Below are positions 32,570 to 42,952 of a DNA stretch of 64,000 nucleotides, piece by piece. This stretch comes from Roseovarius dicentrarchi (GTDB lineage Bacteria > Pseudomonadota > Alphaproteobacteria > Rhodobacterales > Rhodobacteraceae): the NCBI RefSeq assembly GCF_003316635.1, contig NZ_QNQP01000002.1, positions 1 to 64,000 of the forward strand, given 5' to 3'. Positions within the stretch are counted from its first letter, which is position 1. The number at the start of each line of letters is the position of its first letter. A program made the translations under genes and the position numbers. The notes under the pieces are model-generated. The model did no database searches, was not told the origin of the DNA, and saw only the letters and a program-made list of their open reading frames with translations.

Positions 32570-33364
32570 CTAGTATCCGGTCCGCTTGATCACCGCGCCG
32601 AATGTCCGCAGCAGCACTTTGGCATCTTCGCAGGGCGACAGATTGAAGTTGTAGTCCGCATCCAGCGCAACGCGCGAGACAAAGCTGCCCTCGTTGCGCT
32701 GGGATACCTGCCAATAGCCGGTAATGCCGGGGCGCAGGGCAAAATAATGCGCCGCGTCGCCATAAAGCGGCAGCTGCTCGGGCAGCATGGGGCGCGGGCC
32801 GACAAGGCTCATGTCGCCTTTCAGCACGTTCCACAGCTGCGGCAACTCGTCCAGCGATGTCTTGCGCAGCAGCGCCCCGACACGGGTTATGCGCGGATCG
32901 GACTTCAGCTTTTGCGTGCTGTTCCATTCGGCGCGCAGTGCAGGATCAGCCGCAAGGTGCCGCTCCAGCATCTGGTCGGCATCCTTGACCATCGTGCGCA
33001 GTTTGAGGATCGAGAAGGTGTCACCGCCTTTGCCCAGACGCTGCTGCCGGTAGAATGGCGTTCCGCCTTCGACCCATAACAGCAGCGCGGCTATGCCGAT
33101 CATCAGCACGGCCAGCGGCGCGAGGATCGAGACCAGCACGATGTCCAGAACGCGTTTGCCCAGAACGCGATACGTGTCCGTCCCGGCAGACAGCCGCGAC
33201 ACGCTGCCGGTTGCGTGCTGATGAAATGCCACATGATAGGCGGAAATCGGGAAGATCGCAGGATAGGTGAAGCGGCGGTTACGATGTGAAATGTAGGACG
33301 GATTGACGCCGCGCGATGGCGGCGCCATTTCGACGCGTGGCGCGCCGATCTTGGACTTGGACAT
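32570..33364 (-). CDS. ExoY/WcaJ-like undecaprenyl-phosphate sugar phosphotransferase
   Basis: A 264-aa priming glycosyltransferase that starts the repeat unit by moving a sugar-1-phosphate onto undecaprenyl phosphate at the inner membrane. One hydrophobic segment (about 75-100) precedes the catalytic domain with GTPFYRQQRLGKGG, FSILKLRTM, RKTSLDELPQLWNVL and SLVGPRPMLPEQ, all hallmarks of the family; the GITGYWQV stretch is near 220. ATG 33364 follows a GAGG site; a GTG 12 bases upstream is less likely. It is the first gene of the minus-strand assembly operon. Confidence 0.94.
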   Translation of the reverse strand: MSKSKIGAPRVEMAPPSRGVNPSYISHRNRRFTYPAIFPISAYHVAFHQHATGSVSRLSAGTDTYRVLGKRVLDIVLVSILAPLAVLMIGIAALLLWVEGGTPFYRQQRLGKGGDTFSILKLRTMVKDADQMLERHLAADPALRAEWNSTQKLKSDPRITRVGALLRKTSLDELPQLWNVLKGDMSLVGPRPMLPEQLPLYGDAAHYFALRPGITGYWQVSQRNEGSFVSRVALDADYNFNLSPCEDAKVLLRTFGAVIKRTGY

Positions 33365-33929
33365 TACAGACCTCACTCATTCACAAACATCGGTCAAACA
33401 GACCGCACACAAACATCTCTGAACTGCCCCAATGGCCCTGCGCCGGGTCTTGTGCCCGACTTTTCAGGATCGACGTGTGCAGGGCGCACTCACTTTTGCC
33501 CTGTCGCCGGCCGGGTCTGGATTGCACCTGCGCACCAGCCCTGCCTTTCGTAAATTAACACTTTCCAGCTTCAATTAAGATGAATTCTAACGAAACATAT
33601 TGTTTCCAGTCCAGTGATGCCGCGAAGTCTCATCTGATCCGTAATGCTGGGAAATCGGTGCCGTACCTACGCCAAAATTGCGACGGTTGTGACGTACAGC
33701 TCTGATTGTTTCGCTGAGTGAAGGTGTAGGAATTAATTATTTCTTACATTTATCAAATTGCGGCGATTTTGCAACAACGGTCTTGCGTCGCATTAACCAT
33801 GTTGCGATCAAGCTATCGTGAAAGTTGTTAAATTGAACCGCAAATTTGGCGCAAAAATCGCCGCATCAAGTCGGGTCTGACCAGCTGATTCTGTCCGCGC
33901 GGGCCCGCCACCGGGTGGGCGGGCAGGGA
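33365..33929. promoter_or_regulatory. AT-rich control region of the polysaccharide assembly operon
   Basis: 565 bases with no supported gene, much lower in GC than the flanks between about 33540 and 33880. It should hold the promoter for the ExoY-CpsD-GumC operon (minus strand). A 10-base direct repeat CACAAACATC (33382-33391 and 33408-33417) flanks an inverted repeat CGGTC (33391-33395)/GACCG (33401-33405), close to the ExoY start. The 11-mer ATTGTTTCCAG (33599-33609) also occurs before the PKS operon. A GC-rich hairpin at 33903-33924 may end prfC transcription. Confidence 0.55.
33903..33924 (-). terminator. GC-rich hairpin downstream of prfC
   Basis: GCCCGCC (33903-33909) pairs with GGCGGGC (33918-33924), just beyond the prfC stop at 33930. 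No T run follows on the minus strand, so a Rho-independent stop is only possible, not certain. Confidence 0.35.
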
Positions 33930-35537
<1,608 letters not shown>

Positions 35538-35591
35538 GGGGCGCGTATAATGCGGCCCGCCGGCGCGCGCAATAGATCCCGAGCGCGCCGG

Positions 35592-36596
35592 TCAGCCGCC
35601 AGAGGCGCGCCGCAGCAGCGCCGCCGCATCGGGGCGTTTGACCAGACCCTGCCGCACCTCGAAATCCATATGCGCGCGTCGCGGATGATCTGCCGGCCGC
35701 GCCGCCGGATCGCCTGCCAGACCCGGCGGAAGCGCGTCGCGCGTTCGCGGATCGACCAGCATCGTTTCGGTGGCAATGCCTTCGGCATAGATGATCTGGT
35801 GGTCGTCAAACAGCAGTTGCAGATAATCCACGAACCCGCCATGCGGCTGCGTAACCGTATCGCCATTGACCAGATGCCGCGCACGCACCAGCACTTCGGC
35901 CCGGCCGGCGCCCAAAGCGTCGGAGCGCTGGTAGATGAAAAGCCGGCTTTCGGGGCTGACGGTCAGATCGCCCGCATTGTTCAGCGCGCCGGCCTTTATG
36001 CGCACCGGGGCAAAATCACCGACCGCGCGCACCGTTGCCCGGCCAATCCAGCGCAGCGGGCGCGGCCCGTCATCGCGCGTCAGCACCATGTCGCCAAGGC
36101 CCAGATCCTCAATCGGGACCTGCGCGCCGGAGGCCATGGTGATATGCGTTCCGCGCGCAAATGACACGCAGGCCACCTCGGCGAACCGAGTGCGTGCGCT
36201 GCTGCGGTCAATCCCGACCAGGGTGTAATCGGTGCGCGCCGCCAGCTGCGCCAGCGGCATGACATAGATCGCGTCGATATCGCCCGCATTGTCCACCTCG
36301 ACCAGAACCAGCACTTCGGTCGTGGCGCCGGTATGTGTCATCATGGTCAGCGTCGCATCCAGATACACCGCATTGCCTGCCCGCCCCAAACCCGAGTCCG
36401 GCGCGATTGCCAGCGCGCCGCCCTTGCCCGGCGCCACGGTCAGGCGCTGCACCGCCGCTTCGCTGCGCAATTCATAGACATCGTCCAGATCCAGCTCATC
36501 GGCAAAAGAGATCGGATCGCCCAGATTGGCGCCGCTGATCACAGTGATGTCAGCTGCCGCATACACGGGCAGGGCCTGAATGAAATCCTGTGTCAT
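35592..36596 (-). CDS. Hint-domain protein
   Basis: 334 aa. The N-terminal ~150 residues form a beta-rich part of unknown function. From about residue 150 a Hint (hedgehog/intein) module follows: VACVSFARGTHITMASG, where the Cys-x-x residue context corresponds to the start of the module, then VPIEDLGLGDMVLTRDDG, LRWIGRATV, and DHQIIYAEGIATETML. Proteins like this are frequent in Rhodobacteraceae, often attached to exported repeats, and their self-processing is mostly untested. ATG 36596 follows GGAAGGGA. A GC-rich hairpin (35560-35591) ends at the stop codon. Confidence 0.85.
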   Translation of the reverse strand: MTQDFIQALPVYAAADITVISGANLGDPISFADELDLDDVYELRSEAAVQRLTVAPGKGGALAIAPDSGLGRAGNAVYLDATLTMMTHTGATTEVLVLVEVDNAGDIDAIYVMPLAQLAARTDYTLVGIDRSSARTRFAEVACVSFARGTHITMASGAQVPIEDLGLGDMVLTRDDGPRPLRWIGRATVRAVGDFAPVRIKAGALNNAGDLTVSPESRLFIYQRSDALGAGRAEVLVRARHLVNGDTVTQPHGGFVDYLQLLFDDHQIIYAEGIATETMLVDPRTRDALPPGLAGDPAARPADHPRRAHMDFEVRQGLVKRPDAAALLRRASGG

Positions 36597-36805
36597 TGCT
36601 GTCCCTTCCTTGCCTTCTGCCGTTATCGCATCTGCACTGGCGCCGCGCGCATCGCCCAAACCGGCATTTTCAACTTTTGGTCGCCGCGCCGCTGGCTTAA
36701 CGATGGGTACTATACCCCGAATGTGGCAAGGTCGCGTCAAACTTCGGTGATATCGGGGGCAATTTCGGCGCGAATGCCGGACAGTTTAGCAAAAGGGAGT
36801 TGCAT

Positions 36806-37585
36806 ATGGACATGGGTCTGAAGGGCAAGCGCGCATTGGTCTGCGCATCGTCAAAGGGGCTGGGGCTGGGCTGCGCGCGGGCGCTGGCGGCGGAGGGCGT
36901 CCATCTGGTGATGAACGCGCGCGGACAGGACGCGCTGGACGCTGCTGCCGATACGATTCGCGCGGAGTTCGGTGTCGAGGTTGCCACCGTCGCCGCCGAC
37001 ATCACCACGAAATCGGGGCAGGCGGCGGTGCTGGAGGCCGCAGGCGATCTGGATATCCTCGTCACAAATGCAGGCGGCCCCCCGCCCGGCGTCTGGAGCG
37101 ATTGGGACCGCGATGATTTCATCAACGCGCTCGACGCCAATATGCTGACGCCCATCGCACTGATGAAGGCGGTATTGCCCGGCATGATGGCGCGCGGCTG
37201 GGGCCGGGTGGTCAATATCACCTCGCAATCGGTCAAGGCGCCGATCCCCGCGCTGGGGCTGTCGAATGCGGCGCGGACGGGGCTGACCGGCTATGTGGCG
37301 GGCACCGCGCGGCAGGTGGCGGGCAAGGGCGTGACCATCAACAACCTGCTGCCGGGCATCCACGCCACCGACCGCGCCGTGCAGCTGGACACCGGCGTCG
37401 CGCGGGCACAGGGCATCACCATGCAAGAGGCGCGAGAGCAGCGTTTCGCCACGATTCCCGCTGCCCGCTATGGCACCGCCGATGAATTTGGCGCGGCCTG
37501 CGCGTTCCTGTGCTCGCAACATGCGGGCTTTATCGTCGGGCAGAACCTGCTGCTGGATGGCGGCGCGGTGAACGCAACGCTCTGA
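36806..37585 (+). CDS. SDR-family oxidoreductase with atypical active site
   Basis: 259 aa with a Rossmann fold: ALVCASSKGLGLGCARAL (the usual TGxxxGIG is ASSKGLG), NARGQD after beta 2, and LVTNAGGPPPG. The Ser of the triad is in NITSQSVKAP, but where YxxxK is expected the sequence reads LGLSNAARTGL, so the catalytic Tyr and Lys are missing. A sub-group of SDRs carries this SN-R variant. Substrate unknown. Start 36806 follows AAAAGGGAG. It is monocistronic with a strong hairpin after it. Confidence 0.85.
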   Translation: MDMGLKGKRALVCASSKGLGLGCARALAAEGVHLVMNARGQDALDAAADTIRAEFGVEVATVAADITTKSGQAAVLEAAGDLDILVTNAGGPPPGVWSDWDRDDFINALDANMLTPIALMKAVLPGMMARGWGRVVNITSQSVKAPIPALGLSNAARTGLTGYVAGTARQVAGKGVTINNLLPGIHATDRAVQLDTGVARAQGITMQEAREQRFATIPAARYGTADEFGAACAFLCSQHAGFIVGQNLLLDGGAVNATL

Positions 37586-37593
37586 TGCGCGTT

Positions 37594-37625
37594 CCCGCCC
37601 CGCGCCTTGCAAGCGCCGGGGCGGG
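37594..37625 (+). terminator. Hairpin terminator after the SDR gene
   Basis: CCCGCCCC (37594-37601) and GCGC pair with GCGC and GGGGCGGG (37618-37625) around the loop CTTGCAA, with a single bulged C. It is 9 bases after the SDR stop. Only a short T stretch follows. Confidence 0.55.
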
Positions 37626-37685
37626 TTGCTATCTGCGTGCCAACAGTTCCCGACCGATTTGATCGGACAGCCGAAAAGGCCGCGC

Positions 37686-38771
37686 ATGTCCTCCAAAGTG
37701 CCCAGATTGCAGATCCAGAACCTCAGCCGCCGCTATGACGGGCGGCTGGTGGTCGATGATATATCGCTGGCGGTCATGCCGGGGCAGGTGACGTGCCTGC
37801 TGGGCCCGTCGGGCTGCGGTAAATCCACAACGTTGCGGATGATCGCGGGGGTAGAGACCCAGGACGCGGGCAAGATCCTTGTCGACGGTCATGTGATCTG
37901 CGACGGCACCGAACGCGTCCCGCCCGAGCAGCGCCAGATTGGCTTGATGTTTCAGGACTTTGCGCTGTTTCCCCACTTGACGGTCTTCGGCAATGTGGCG
38001 TTCGGGCTGTCCGGTCCCAAGGCCGAAACAGCGGCGCGGGTGGCCGAATTGCTGGACCGGGTCGGCCTTGGCCATTTCATCAATTCCTACCCGCACGAGC
38101 TGTCTGGCGGTGAACAGCAGCGCGTCGCGCTGGCCCGCGCCTTGGCGCCGCGTCCGCGCATCATGCTGATGGACGAGCCGTTCTCGGGCCTCGATAACCG
38201 CCTGCGCGACGGCATCCGCGACGACACGCTGGAAATCCTGCGCGAAGAGGACGCGGCCGTGCTGTTGGTCACCCATGAGCCGGACGAGGCGATGCGCATG
38301 GCCGATGATATCGCCCTCATGCGGGGCGGACGCATCGTGCAGCAGGGCGCGCCCTATAACGTCTATAACGCCCCGGTAGACCGCGACGCGGTCGCGTTCT
38401 TCAGTGATATCAACGTGATACGCGGCACGGTTCGCGGCGCGCTGACCGAAACGCCGTTCGGCCAGTTTCTGGCGCCCGGCGTTCCGGACGGCAGCGCCGT
38501 CGATATCGTGATCCGCCCCCAGCACATCAAGATCGACTTTGACCGCGGCGGACGCGGCCCGAACCCCACCGTTCAGGACGGCGCCCCGGCGCGCGGCATC
38601 GTTCAGCGCGCCCGCTTCATGGGGTCCGAAAGCCTTGTGGAATTCCGCATGGACCATGATGGCAGCCTGCTGAAGGCCACTGTGCCGAACGTCTTCCTGC
38701 CCAGCCCCGGCAATGCGCTCTGGCTGATGTTGCGGCGGGATCGCTGTTTTGTGTTCCCCGCGCGAACATGA
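37686..38771 (+). CDS. ABC transporter ATP-binding protein (FbpC/PotA type)
   Basis: 361-aa import-type ATPase. Walker A LLGPSGCGKST near residue 39, Q-loop FQDFALFPHLT, signature LSGGEQQRVALARA, Walker B IMLMDEPFSGLD and H-loop LVTHEP. The C-terminal ~110 residues form a TOBE-type regulatory domain (IRPQHIKIDF). Ferric-iron or polyamine uptake ATPases look alike. No permease or binding protein is adjacent, so it is an orphan subunit. The start at 37686 matches the family. Confidence 0.88.
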   Translation: MSSKVPRLQIQNLSRRYDGRLVVDDISLAVMPGQVTCLLGPSGCGKSTTLRMIAGVETQDAGKILVDGHVICDGTERVPPEQRQIGLMFQDFALFPHLTVFGNVAFGLSGPKAETAARVAELLDRVGLGHFINSYPHELSGGEQQRVALARALAPRPRIMLMDEPFSGLDNRLRDGIRDDTLEILREEDAAVLLVTHEPDEAMRMADDIALMRGGRIVQQGAPYNVYNAPVDRDAVAFFSDINVIRGTVRGALTETPFGQFLAPGVPDGSAVDIVIRPQHIKIDFDRGGRGPNPTVQDGAPARGIVQRARFMGSESLVEFRMDHDGSLLKATVPNVFLPSPGNALWLMLRRDRCFVFPART

Positions 38772-38954
38772 TCTGTCATCTTGCTGAAAATACTCAACAT
38801 CACCGGCGGAGCCACGACCGCCCCCGCCAGTTTTCGCGCAAATCCGGCCCGCTTATTCCGATTGGTCTTTTCTCCGGCCTCGACAGGGTTTAGATACGTG
38901 TCTGAACACCACGGGGCCAGCGCCATGTGCGCCCCGAATTAAGGGAGTATTGAG

Positions 38955-39206
38955 ATGCTTAACAATATCGGCCTGCCCGGCCTTCTTCTGATCGCCGTTG
39001 TCGTGCTGGTACTGTTCGGTCGCGGCAAGATTTCGTCGCTGATGGGTGAGGTCGGCAAGGGCATCACCTCCTTCAAGAAGGGCATCGACGAAGGCAACAA
39101 GGAAATCGAAAGCGCAGGCAAGGAAGCCGACGTCGATTACGAGGCCGGAACCCGCGACGTAACGCCCAGCGACACAACAACCTCCAAGCCCAAAGACAAG
39201 GTCTGA
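38955..39206 (+). CDS. tatA: Sec-independent protein translocase TatA
   Basis: 83 aa with a short N-terminal membrane helix (about residues 4-20), the FGRGKI hinge and the amphipathic helix [18 protein letters not shown], then a charged tail. TatA forms the pore of the twin-arginine translocon. An AAGGGAG site precedes ATG 38955. First gene of tatABC; the glycosidase-like protein at 24976 has a Tat-like leader and could use this system. Confidence 0.96.
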   Translation: MLNNIGLPGLLLIAVVVLVLFGRGKISSLMGEVGKGITSFKKGIDEGNKEIESAGKEADVDYEAGTRDVTPSDTTTSKPKDKV

Positions 39207-39213
39207 GCGCACC

Positions 39214-39849
39214 ATGTTCGACCTCGGCTGGACGGAGCTACTGCTGATCGGCATCGTTGCGCTGATCGTGGTCGGCCCCAAGGATCTGCCCGGCATGTTC
39301 CGCACTGTTGGCCAGTTCGTGGGCAAGGCCAAGGGCATGGCGCGTGAATTTTCCAAGGCGATGAACGACGCGGCCGACGAATCCGGCGTTTCGGGGATGA
39401 GCGACAGCCTGCGCAAGGCGACCAACCCGATCGGATCGGCCATGGACGAGGTCCGCAAAAGCACCAAAAGCTTTACCGAGGCCACGCGCGATGCAGGCAA
39501 GCCCAAGGACGCAAAGCTGAGCCCGGAGCGGCAGGAAGCCAAGGACAAGATTACGGCCCACTCCGCCAAGGCCACGCAGGCGCGTCTGGACCGCGAGAAG
39601 GCAGATGCCGCCGCCACAGCGGACGCATCCGCTGACGCCCCGGCGACGGATGCCGCCACGCCCAGGCCCGCCACAGAAAAGGCGCCCGCTGACAAGGCCC
39701 CGGCCAAAAAGGCAGCGCCCGGAACCGGCCCCAAAGCCAAGCCCGCAGCAAAGGCGTCCGAGGCTGCCAAAGCGGACTCCGCCGCCAAGGCGCCCAAAGC
39801 TGCCGCCAAAAAACCGGCGGCCAAAAAACCCTCAGAGGGCACGGCATGA
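39214..39849 (+). CDS. tatB: Sec-independent protein translocase TatB
   Basis: 211 aa. The N-terminus [26 protein letters not shown] is split here between helix and hinge, the TatB hallmark with Glu8 in the membrane segment, followed by the amphipathic helix. The long tail after residue 120 is an Ala/Lys/Pro/Asp repeat of low complexity. TatB receives signal peptides with TatC. It overlaps tatC by four bases. Confidence 0.95.
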   Translation: MFDLGWTELLLIGIVALIVVGPKDLPGMFRTVGQFVGKAKGMAREFSKAMNDAADESGVSGMSDSLRKATNPIGSAMDEVRKSTKSFTEATRDAGKPKDAKLSPERQEAKDKITAHSAKATQARLDREKADAAATADASADAPATDAATPRPATEKAPADKAPAKKAAPGTGPKAKPAAKASEAAKADSAAKAPKAAAKKPAAKKPSEGTA

Positions 39850-40751
39850 GCCAGAGCGACGACATCGAGGAAAGCAGCGCGCCGCTGATCGAACACCTGA
39901 CCGAGCTGCGCACGCGTCTGATCCATTCCGTGCTGTATTTCCTCGGCGGCATGATCATCTGCTTTACCGTTGCGCAGCCGATCTTCAACTTTCTCACTGC
40001 GCCGCTTTGCTCGGTGCTGGCGGATCGCGGTCAGGATTGCGACCTGATCTTTATCTCCCCGCAAGAGGGCTTCTTTGTGGCGATCAAGGTATCGCTGCTG
40101 GGCGGTTTCATGCTGGCGTTTCCGTTCATCGCCAACCAGATGTGGCGCTTTGTGGCGCCGGGCCTCTACCGTTCGGAAAAGGGTGCCTTCCTGCCGTTTT
40201 TGATCGCATCGCCCTTCATGTTCTTCTTGGGGGCCAGCTTTGCGTTTTTCGTCGTCACGCCGCTGGCCTATGATTTCTTCCTTGGGTTCCAGCAGTTTGC
40301 CGGCGAAAGCGAGGCCGTCGATGGTGTCCAGAACGCCGCGCCGCTCAGCGTGGTGTTCCAGGGCTCCGCTCAGGAATATCTGAACCTGACCGTGAAATTC
40401 ATCGTCGCCTTCGGCCTTTGCTTTCAGTTGCCCGTCCTGCTGACGCTGATGGGCAAGGCCGGTCTGGTCGGCGCCGTTGGCTTGCGCGCGGTGCGCAAAT
40501 ACGCGGTGGTTGGCATTCTCGTGCTGGCCGCGCTGGTCACGCCGCCCGATGTGATTACCCAAGGCATCCTGTTCGTCGTCGTCTATGGCCTGTACGAAAT
40601 TTCGATCCAGCTTGTCGCCCGCGTCGAGCGCAAGCGCGAGGCCAAACTGCGCGCCGAAGGACTGTGGTTCGACGACGAGGACGAGATGACCGGAGACGAC
40701 ATGCATCCCGAAGAAATGCCGGACCCCGATGACAAGGATCCAGCCCAATGA
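39846..40751 (+). CDS. tatC: Sec-independent protein translocase TatC
   Basis: 301 aa with six membrane segments. The conserved [16 protein letters not shown]-terminus, FxPxE-like periplasmic loop (ISPQEGFF) and [17 protein letters not shown] stretch are typical. The C-terminal tail after about 265 is long and acidic. Overlaps tatB and the next ATPase by four bases each, so all four are one operon. Confidence 0.97.
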   Translation: MSQSDDIEESSAPLIEHLTELRTRLIHSVLYFLGGMIICFTVAQPIFNFLTAPLCSVLADRGQDCDLIFISPQEGFFVAIKVSLLGGFMLAFPFIANQMWRFVAPGLYRSEKGAFLPFLIASPFMFFLGASFAFFVVTPLAYDFFLGFQQFAGESEAVDGVQNAAPLSVVFQGSAQEYLNLTVKFIVAFGLCFQLPVLLTLMGKAGLVGAVGLRAVRKYAVVGILVLAALVTPPDVITQGILFVVVYGLYEISIQLVARVERKREAKLRAEGLWFDDEDEMTGDDMHPEEMPDPDDKDPAQ

Positions 40752-41587
40752 CTGATCCGCTTCTGCGGGTTGCCGAGGCGCTGGAGCGGGTCAGCCCGCC
40801 GCCGCGCCCCGCGCCCGATTTGCACGCTTGCGATGCGTTTGTCTGGCATGTGGCGCCCGACCACCTACAGCCCGTGCCGGATGTGGCGCGGGTGGATATG
40901 GCGCTGCTGGTCGGGATCGACCGGGCCCGCGATACGCTGCTGGAGAATACCCGCCATTTCGCGCGGGGTCTGCCGGCCAATAACGCCCTGCTTTGGGGCG
41001 CGCGGGGCATGGGCAAATCCAGTCTGGTCAAGGCGGTTCACGCCGCCGTCGTGGCCGAGGGCCTGCCGCTGAAAATCGTCGAGCTTCAGCGCGAGGATCT
41101 GACCAGCGTCACCCGGCTGCTCAGCTTGCTGCGCGCCAGCGATGCGCGGTTCATCCTCTATTGCGACGATCTCAGCTTCAGCCATGACGACCAGCATTAC
41201 AAATCGCTCAAGGCGGTTCTGGATGGCGGGATCGAGGGGCGGCCCGAAAATGTGATCTTCTACGCCACCTCCAACCGGCGCCACCTGATGCCGCGCGACA
41301 TGATCGAGAACGAGCGCAGTTCGGCCATCAACCCCGGCGAGGCGGTCGAGGAGAAGGTATCGCTCAGCGATCGCTTTGGCCTCTGGCTGGGCTTTCATGC
41401 CTGCGATCAGGACGGATTCCTGTCGATGGTGCGCGGCTATTGCGATGCGTTCGGGATCGACATTTCGGACGAGGATCTGCGCGCCGAGGCGATTGAATGG
41501 CAGGCCACGCGCGGCGGCCGGTCGGGCCGGGTGGCGTGGCAATTCGTCACCGATCTGGCCGGGCGGCATGGGGTCAGGCTGCCCTGA
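40748..41587 (+). CDS. DUF815-type ATP-binding protein
   Basis: 279-aa AAA-type ATPase. Walker A LLWGARGMGKSSLVKAV near residue 82 and Walker B FILYCDDLSF near 130; SNRRHLMPRDM carries the arginine sensor region. The DUF815 family has no firmly known role. It overlaps tatC by ATGA and is separated from the convergent kinase-like gene by one base. Possibly linked to the translocon only through the operon. Confidence 0.88.
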   Translation: MTDPLLRVAEALERVSPPPRPAPDLHACDAFVWHVAPDHLQPVPDVARVDMALLVGIDRARDTLLENTRHFARGLPANNALLWGARGMGKSSLVKAVHAAVVAEGLPLKIVELQREDLTSVTRLLSLLRASDARFILYCDDLSFSHDDQHYKSLKAVLDGGIEGRPENVIFYATSNRRHLMPRDMIENERSSAINPGEAVEEKVSLSDRFGLWLGFHACDQDGFLSMVRGYCDAFGIDISDEDLRAEAIEWQATRGGRSGRVAWQFVTDLAGRHGVRLP

Positions 41588-41588
41588 C

Positions 41589-42566
41589 CTAGATCAGCGG
41601 CGCCGCGGCCCCGGTGCGGGTCAGATCAGTCAGCAAATCCTGATACGTCTTTTCCGCGCGCGTGATGCGCGGCGCGGGAAGCCTGACATTCTCCACCCGG
41701 ATCAGCGCCTCGAACCCCAGGAAAAAGGGCAGCACCGCGCCGCGCTCCTGCGCTGACATGTCCAGCGCAGACGCGAACGCCATCAGGCAGGCGCGATCAA
41801 CGCCAAGGCAGGTTTTGCCGGACAGGCGCAGACGCCGCCGCCCCATATGCATGGCAAAGCGCGCCACATCTTTCAGCAGGGGCAGTCGCTTGGACGCGCC
41901 CAGATCAATGCCGGTCAGGCGCGTGCCGTCCGCAACCAGATTGTTGGGGTGAAAATCGCCGTGGCAGATCGCGGTGCGCCACGGGGCTGCGGCAATCTCC
42001 GGCTCCAGCCGGCGCATCTGCTCCAGGATTTGCAGCTCAAGCTGGCGCAGTTGGTCAAACGGCTGCTTGGCCGAGGCATTCTCCGCGCGCGCAATCCAGC
42101 GTCTGGGGGTCGCAACGCGCCAGCCTTCGGACATGGCGGTGCATTTGCGAAACCACGCCGCCGCCCCCGGCAGATGGGCGGCGCGCGCCCGTTTATCCAA
42201 GCTGTACAGCAGCGCCATCAGCGGCGTGCCGGTAATACGCTCCTGCACGATCAGGCCGTGGTCGGGGCTGGCGCAGATCGGCTGCGGTGTGCGCAGATCG
42301 CCGGTCGCCATATGGGGCCAGAGCCGCTGTAATTCGTCCCATTCGGCGCGGGTGGCGCCGTGATCATCGGTCAGGTTCAGCCGGAACACCACATCGCGCC
42401 CGTCCAGCGTTCCGTGAAAAATGGCGCGTTTTCCCGGCACATGCCGGATCAGGTCGCCGGGTTCGGCACCGCTCAGGCAGGGGGTGTTTGCGCGGGCCTC
42501 GTCCAGCCGCGCGATGATGGGCATCATCGTTTCCAGATCGGGGATGGGCGGGAGTTTGACATTCAT
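41589..42566 (-). CDS. Aminoglycoside-phosphotransferase-fold protein
   Basis: 325 aa with the APH/choline-kinase fold. ICHGDFHPNNLV carries the catalytic Asp and the Asn that binds Mg, and GIDLGASKRLP corresponds to the DFG-like metal site. The substrate is unknown; many such proteins phosphorylate small molecules, not antibiotics. ATG 42566 is chosen, since residues before it are not family-like. Confidence 0.82.
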   Translation of the reverse strand: MNVKLPPIPDLETMMPIIARLDEARANTPCLSGAEPGDLIRHVPGKRAIFHGTLDGRDVVFRLNLTDDHGATRAEWDELQRLWPHMATGDLRTPQPICASPDHGLIVQERITGTPLMALLYSLDKRARAAHLPGAAAWFRKCTAMSEGWRVATPRRWIARAENASAKQPFDQLRQLELQILEQMRRLEPEIAAAPWRTAICHGDFHPNNLVADGTRLTGIDLGASKRLPLLKDVARFAMHMGRRRLRLSGKTCLGVDRACLMAFASALDMSAQERGAVLPFFLGFEALIRVENVRLPAPRITRAEKTYQDLLTDLTRTGAAAPLI

Positions 42567-42704
42567 TTGCGCACTCAATCGCAGCGGCGCCGTGCGGTCA
42601 ACCGAAATGCCCCGCTGCCGATTGAACCCGGCCCGGCCCGCGTCTATGTTGGCCGCCAAAGCAGGCCGCGCCGCTGGCCGTTACCGCACAAAGGATACCC
42701 CCGA

Positions 42705-42947
42705 ATGACCGACACCCCCGTAGCCGACATGACATTCGAGCAGGCCATGAAAGAGCTGGAACAGGTCGTCGGACGGCTGGAGCGCGGCGATGTTGCGCTG
42801 GACGAATCCATCACCCTGTACGAGCGGGGCGCGGCATTGAAAAAACGCTGCGAGGCCAAGCTGAAAGAGGCCGAGGAAAAGGTCGCCGCCATCACGCTGG
42901 ACGGTGACGGGCAACCGACCGGGACCAAGCCGGTCGAGGGTCTGTAG
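42705..42947 (+). CDS. xseB: Exodeoxyribonuclease VII small subunit
   Basis: 80 aa. The stretch MTFEQAMKELEQVVGRLERGD and SITLYERGAALKKRCEAKLKEAEEKV, shown with normal breaks around ALDE, is the entire XseB family. Works with XseA on single-stranded DNA. Five bases precede the ispA start, so co-transcribed. Confidence 0.93.
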   Translation: MTDTPVADMTFEQAMKELEQVVGRLERGDVALDESITLYERGAALKKRCEAKLKEAEEKVAAITLDGDGQPTGTKPVEGL

Positions 42948-42952
42948 CCCCC

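Noticed and set aside
38853..40748. 631-codon frame antisense to tatABC
   Set aside because: Shadow of tatABC; repetitive Ala/Phe stretches mirror the TatB tail.
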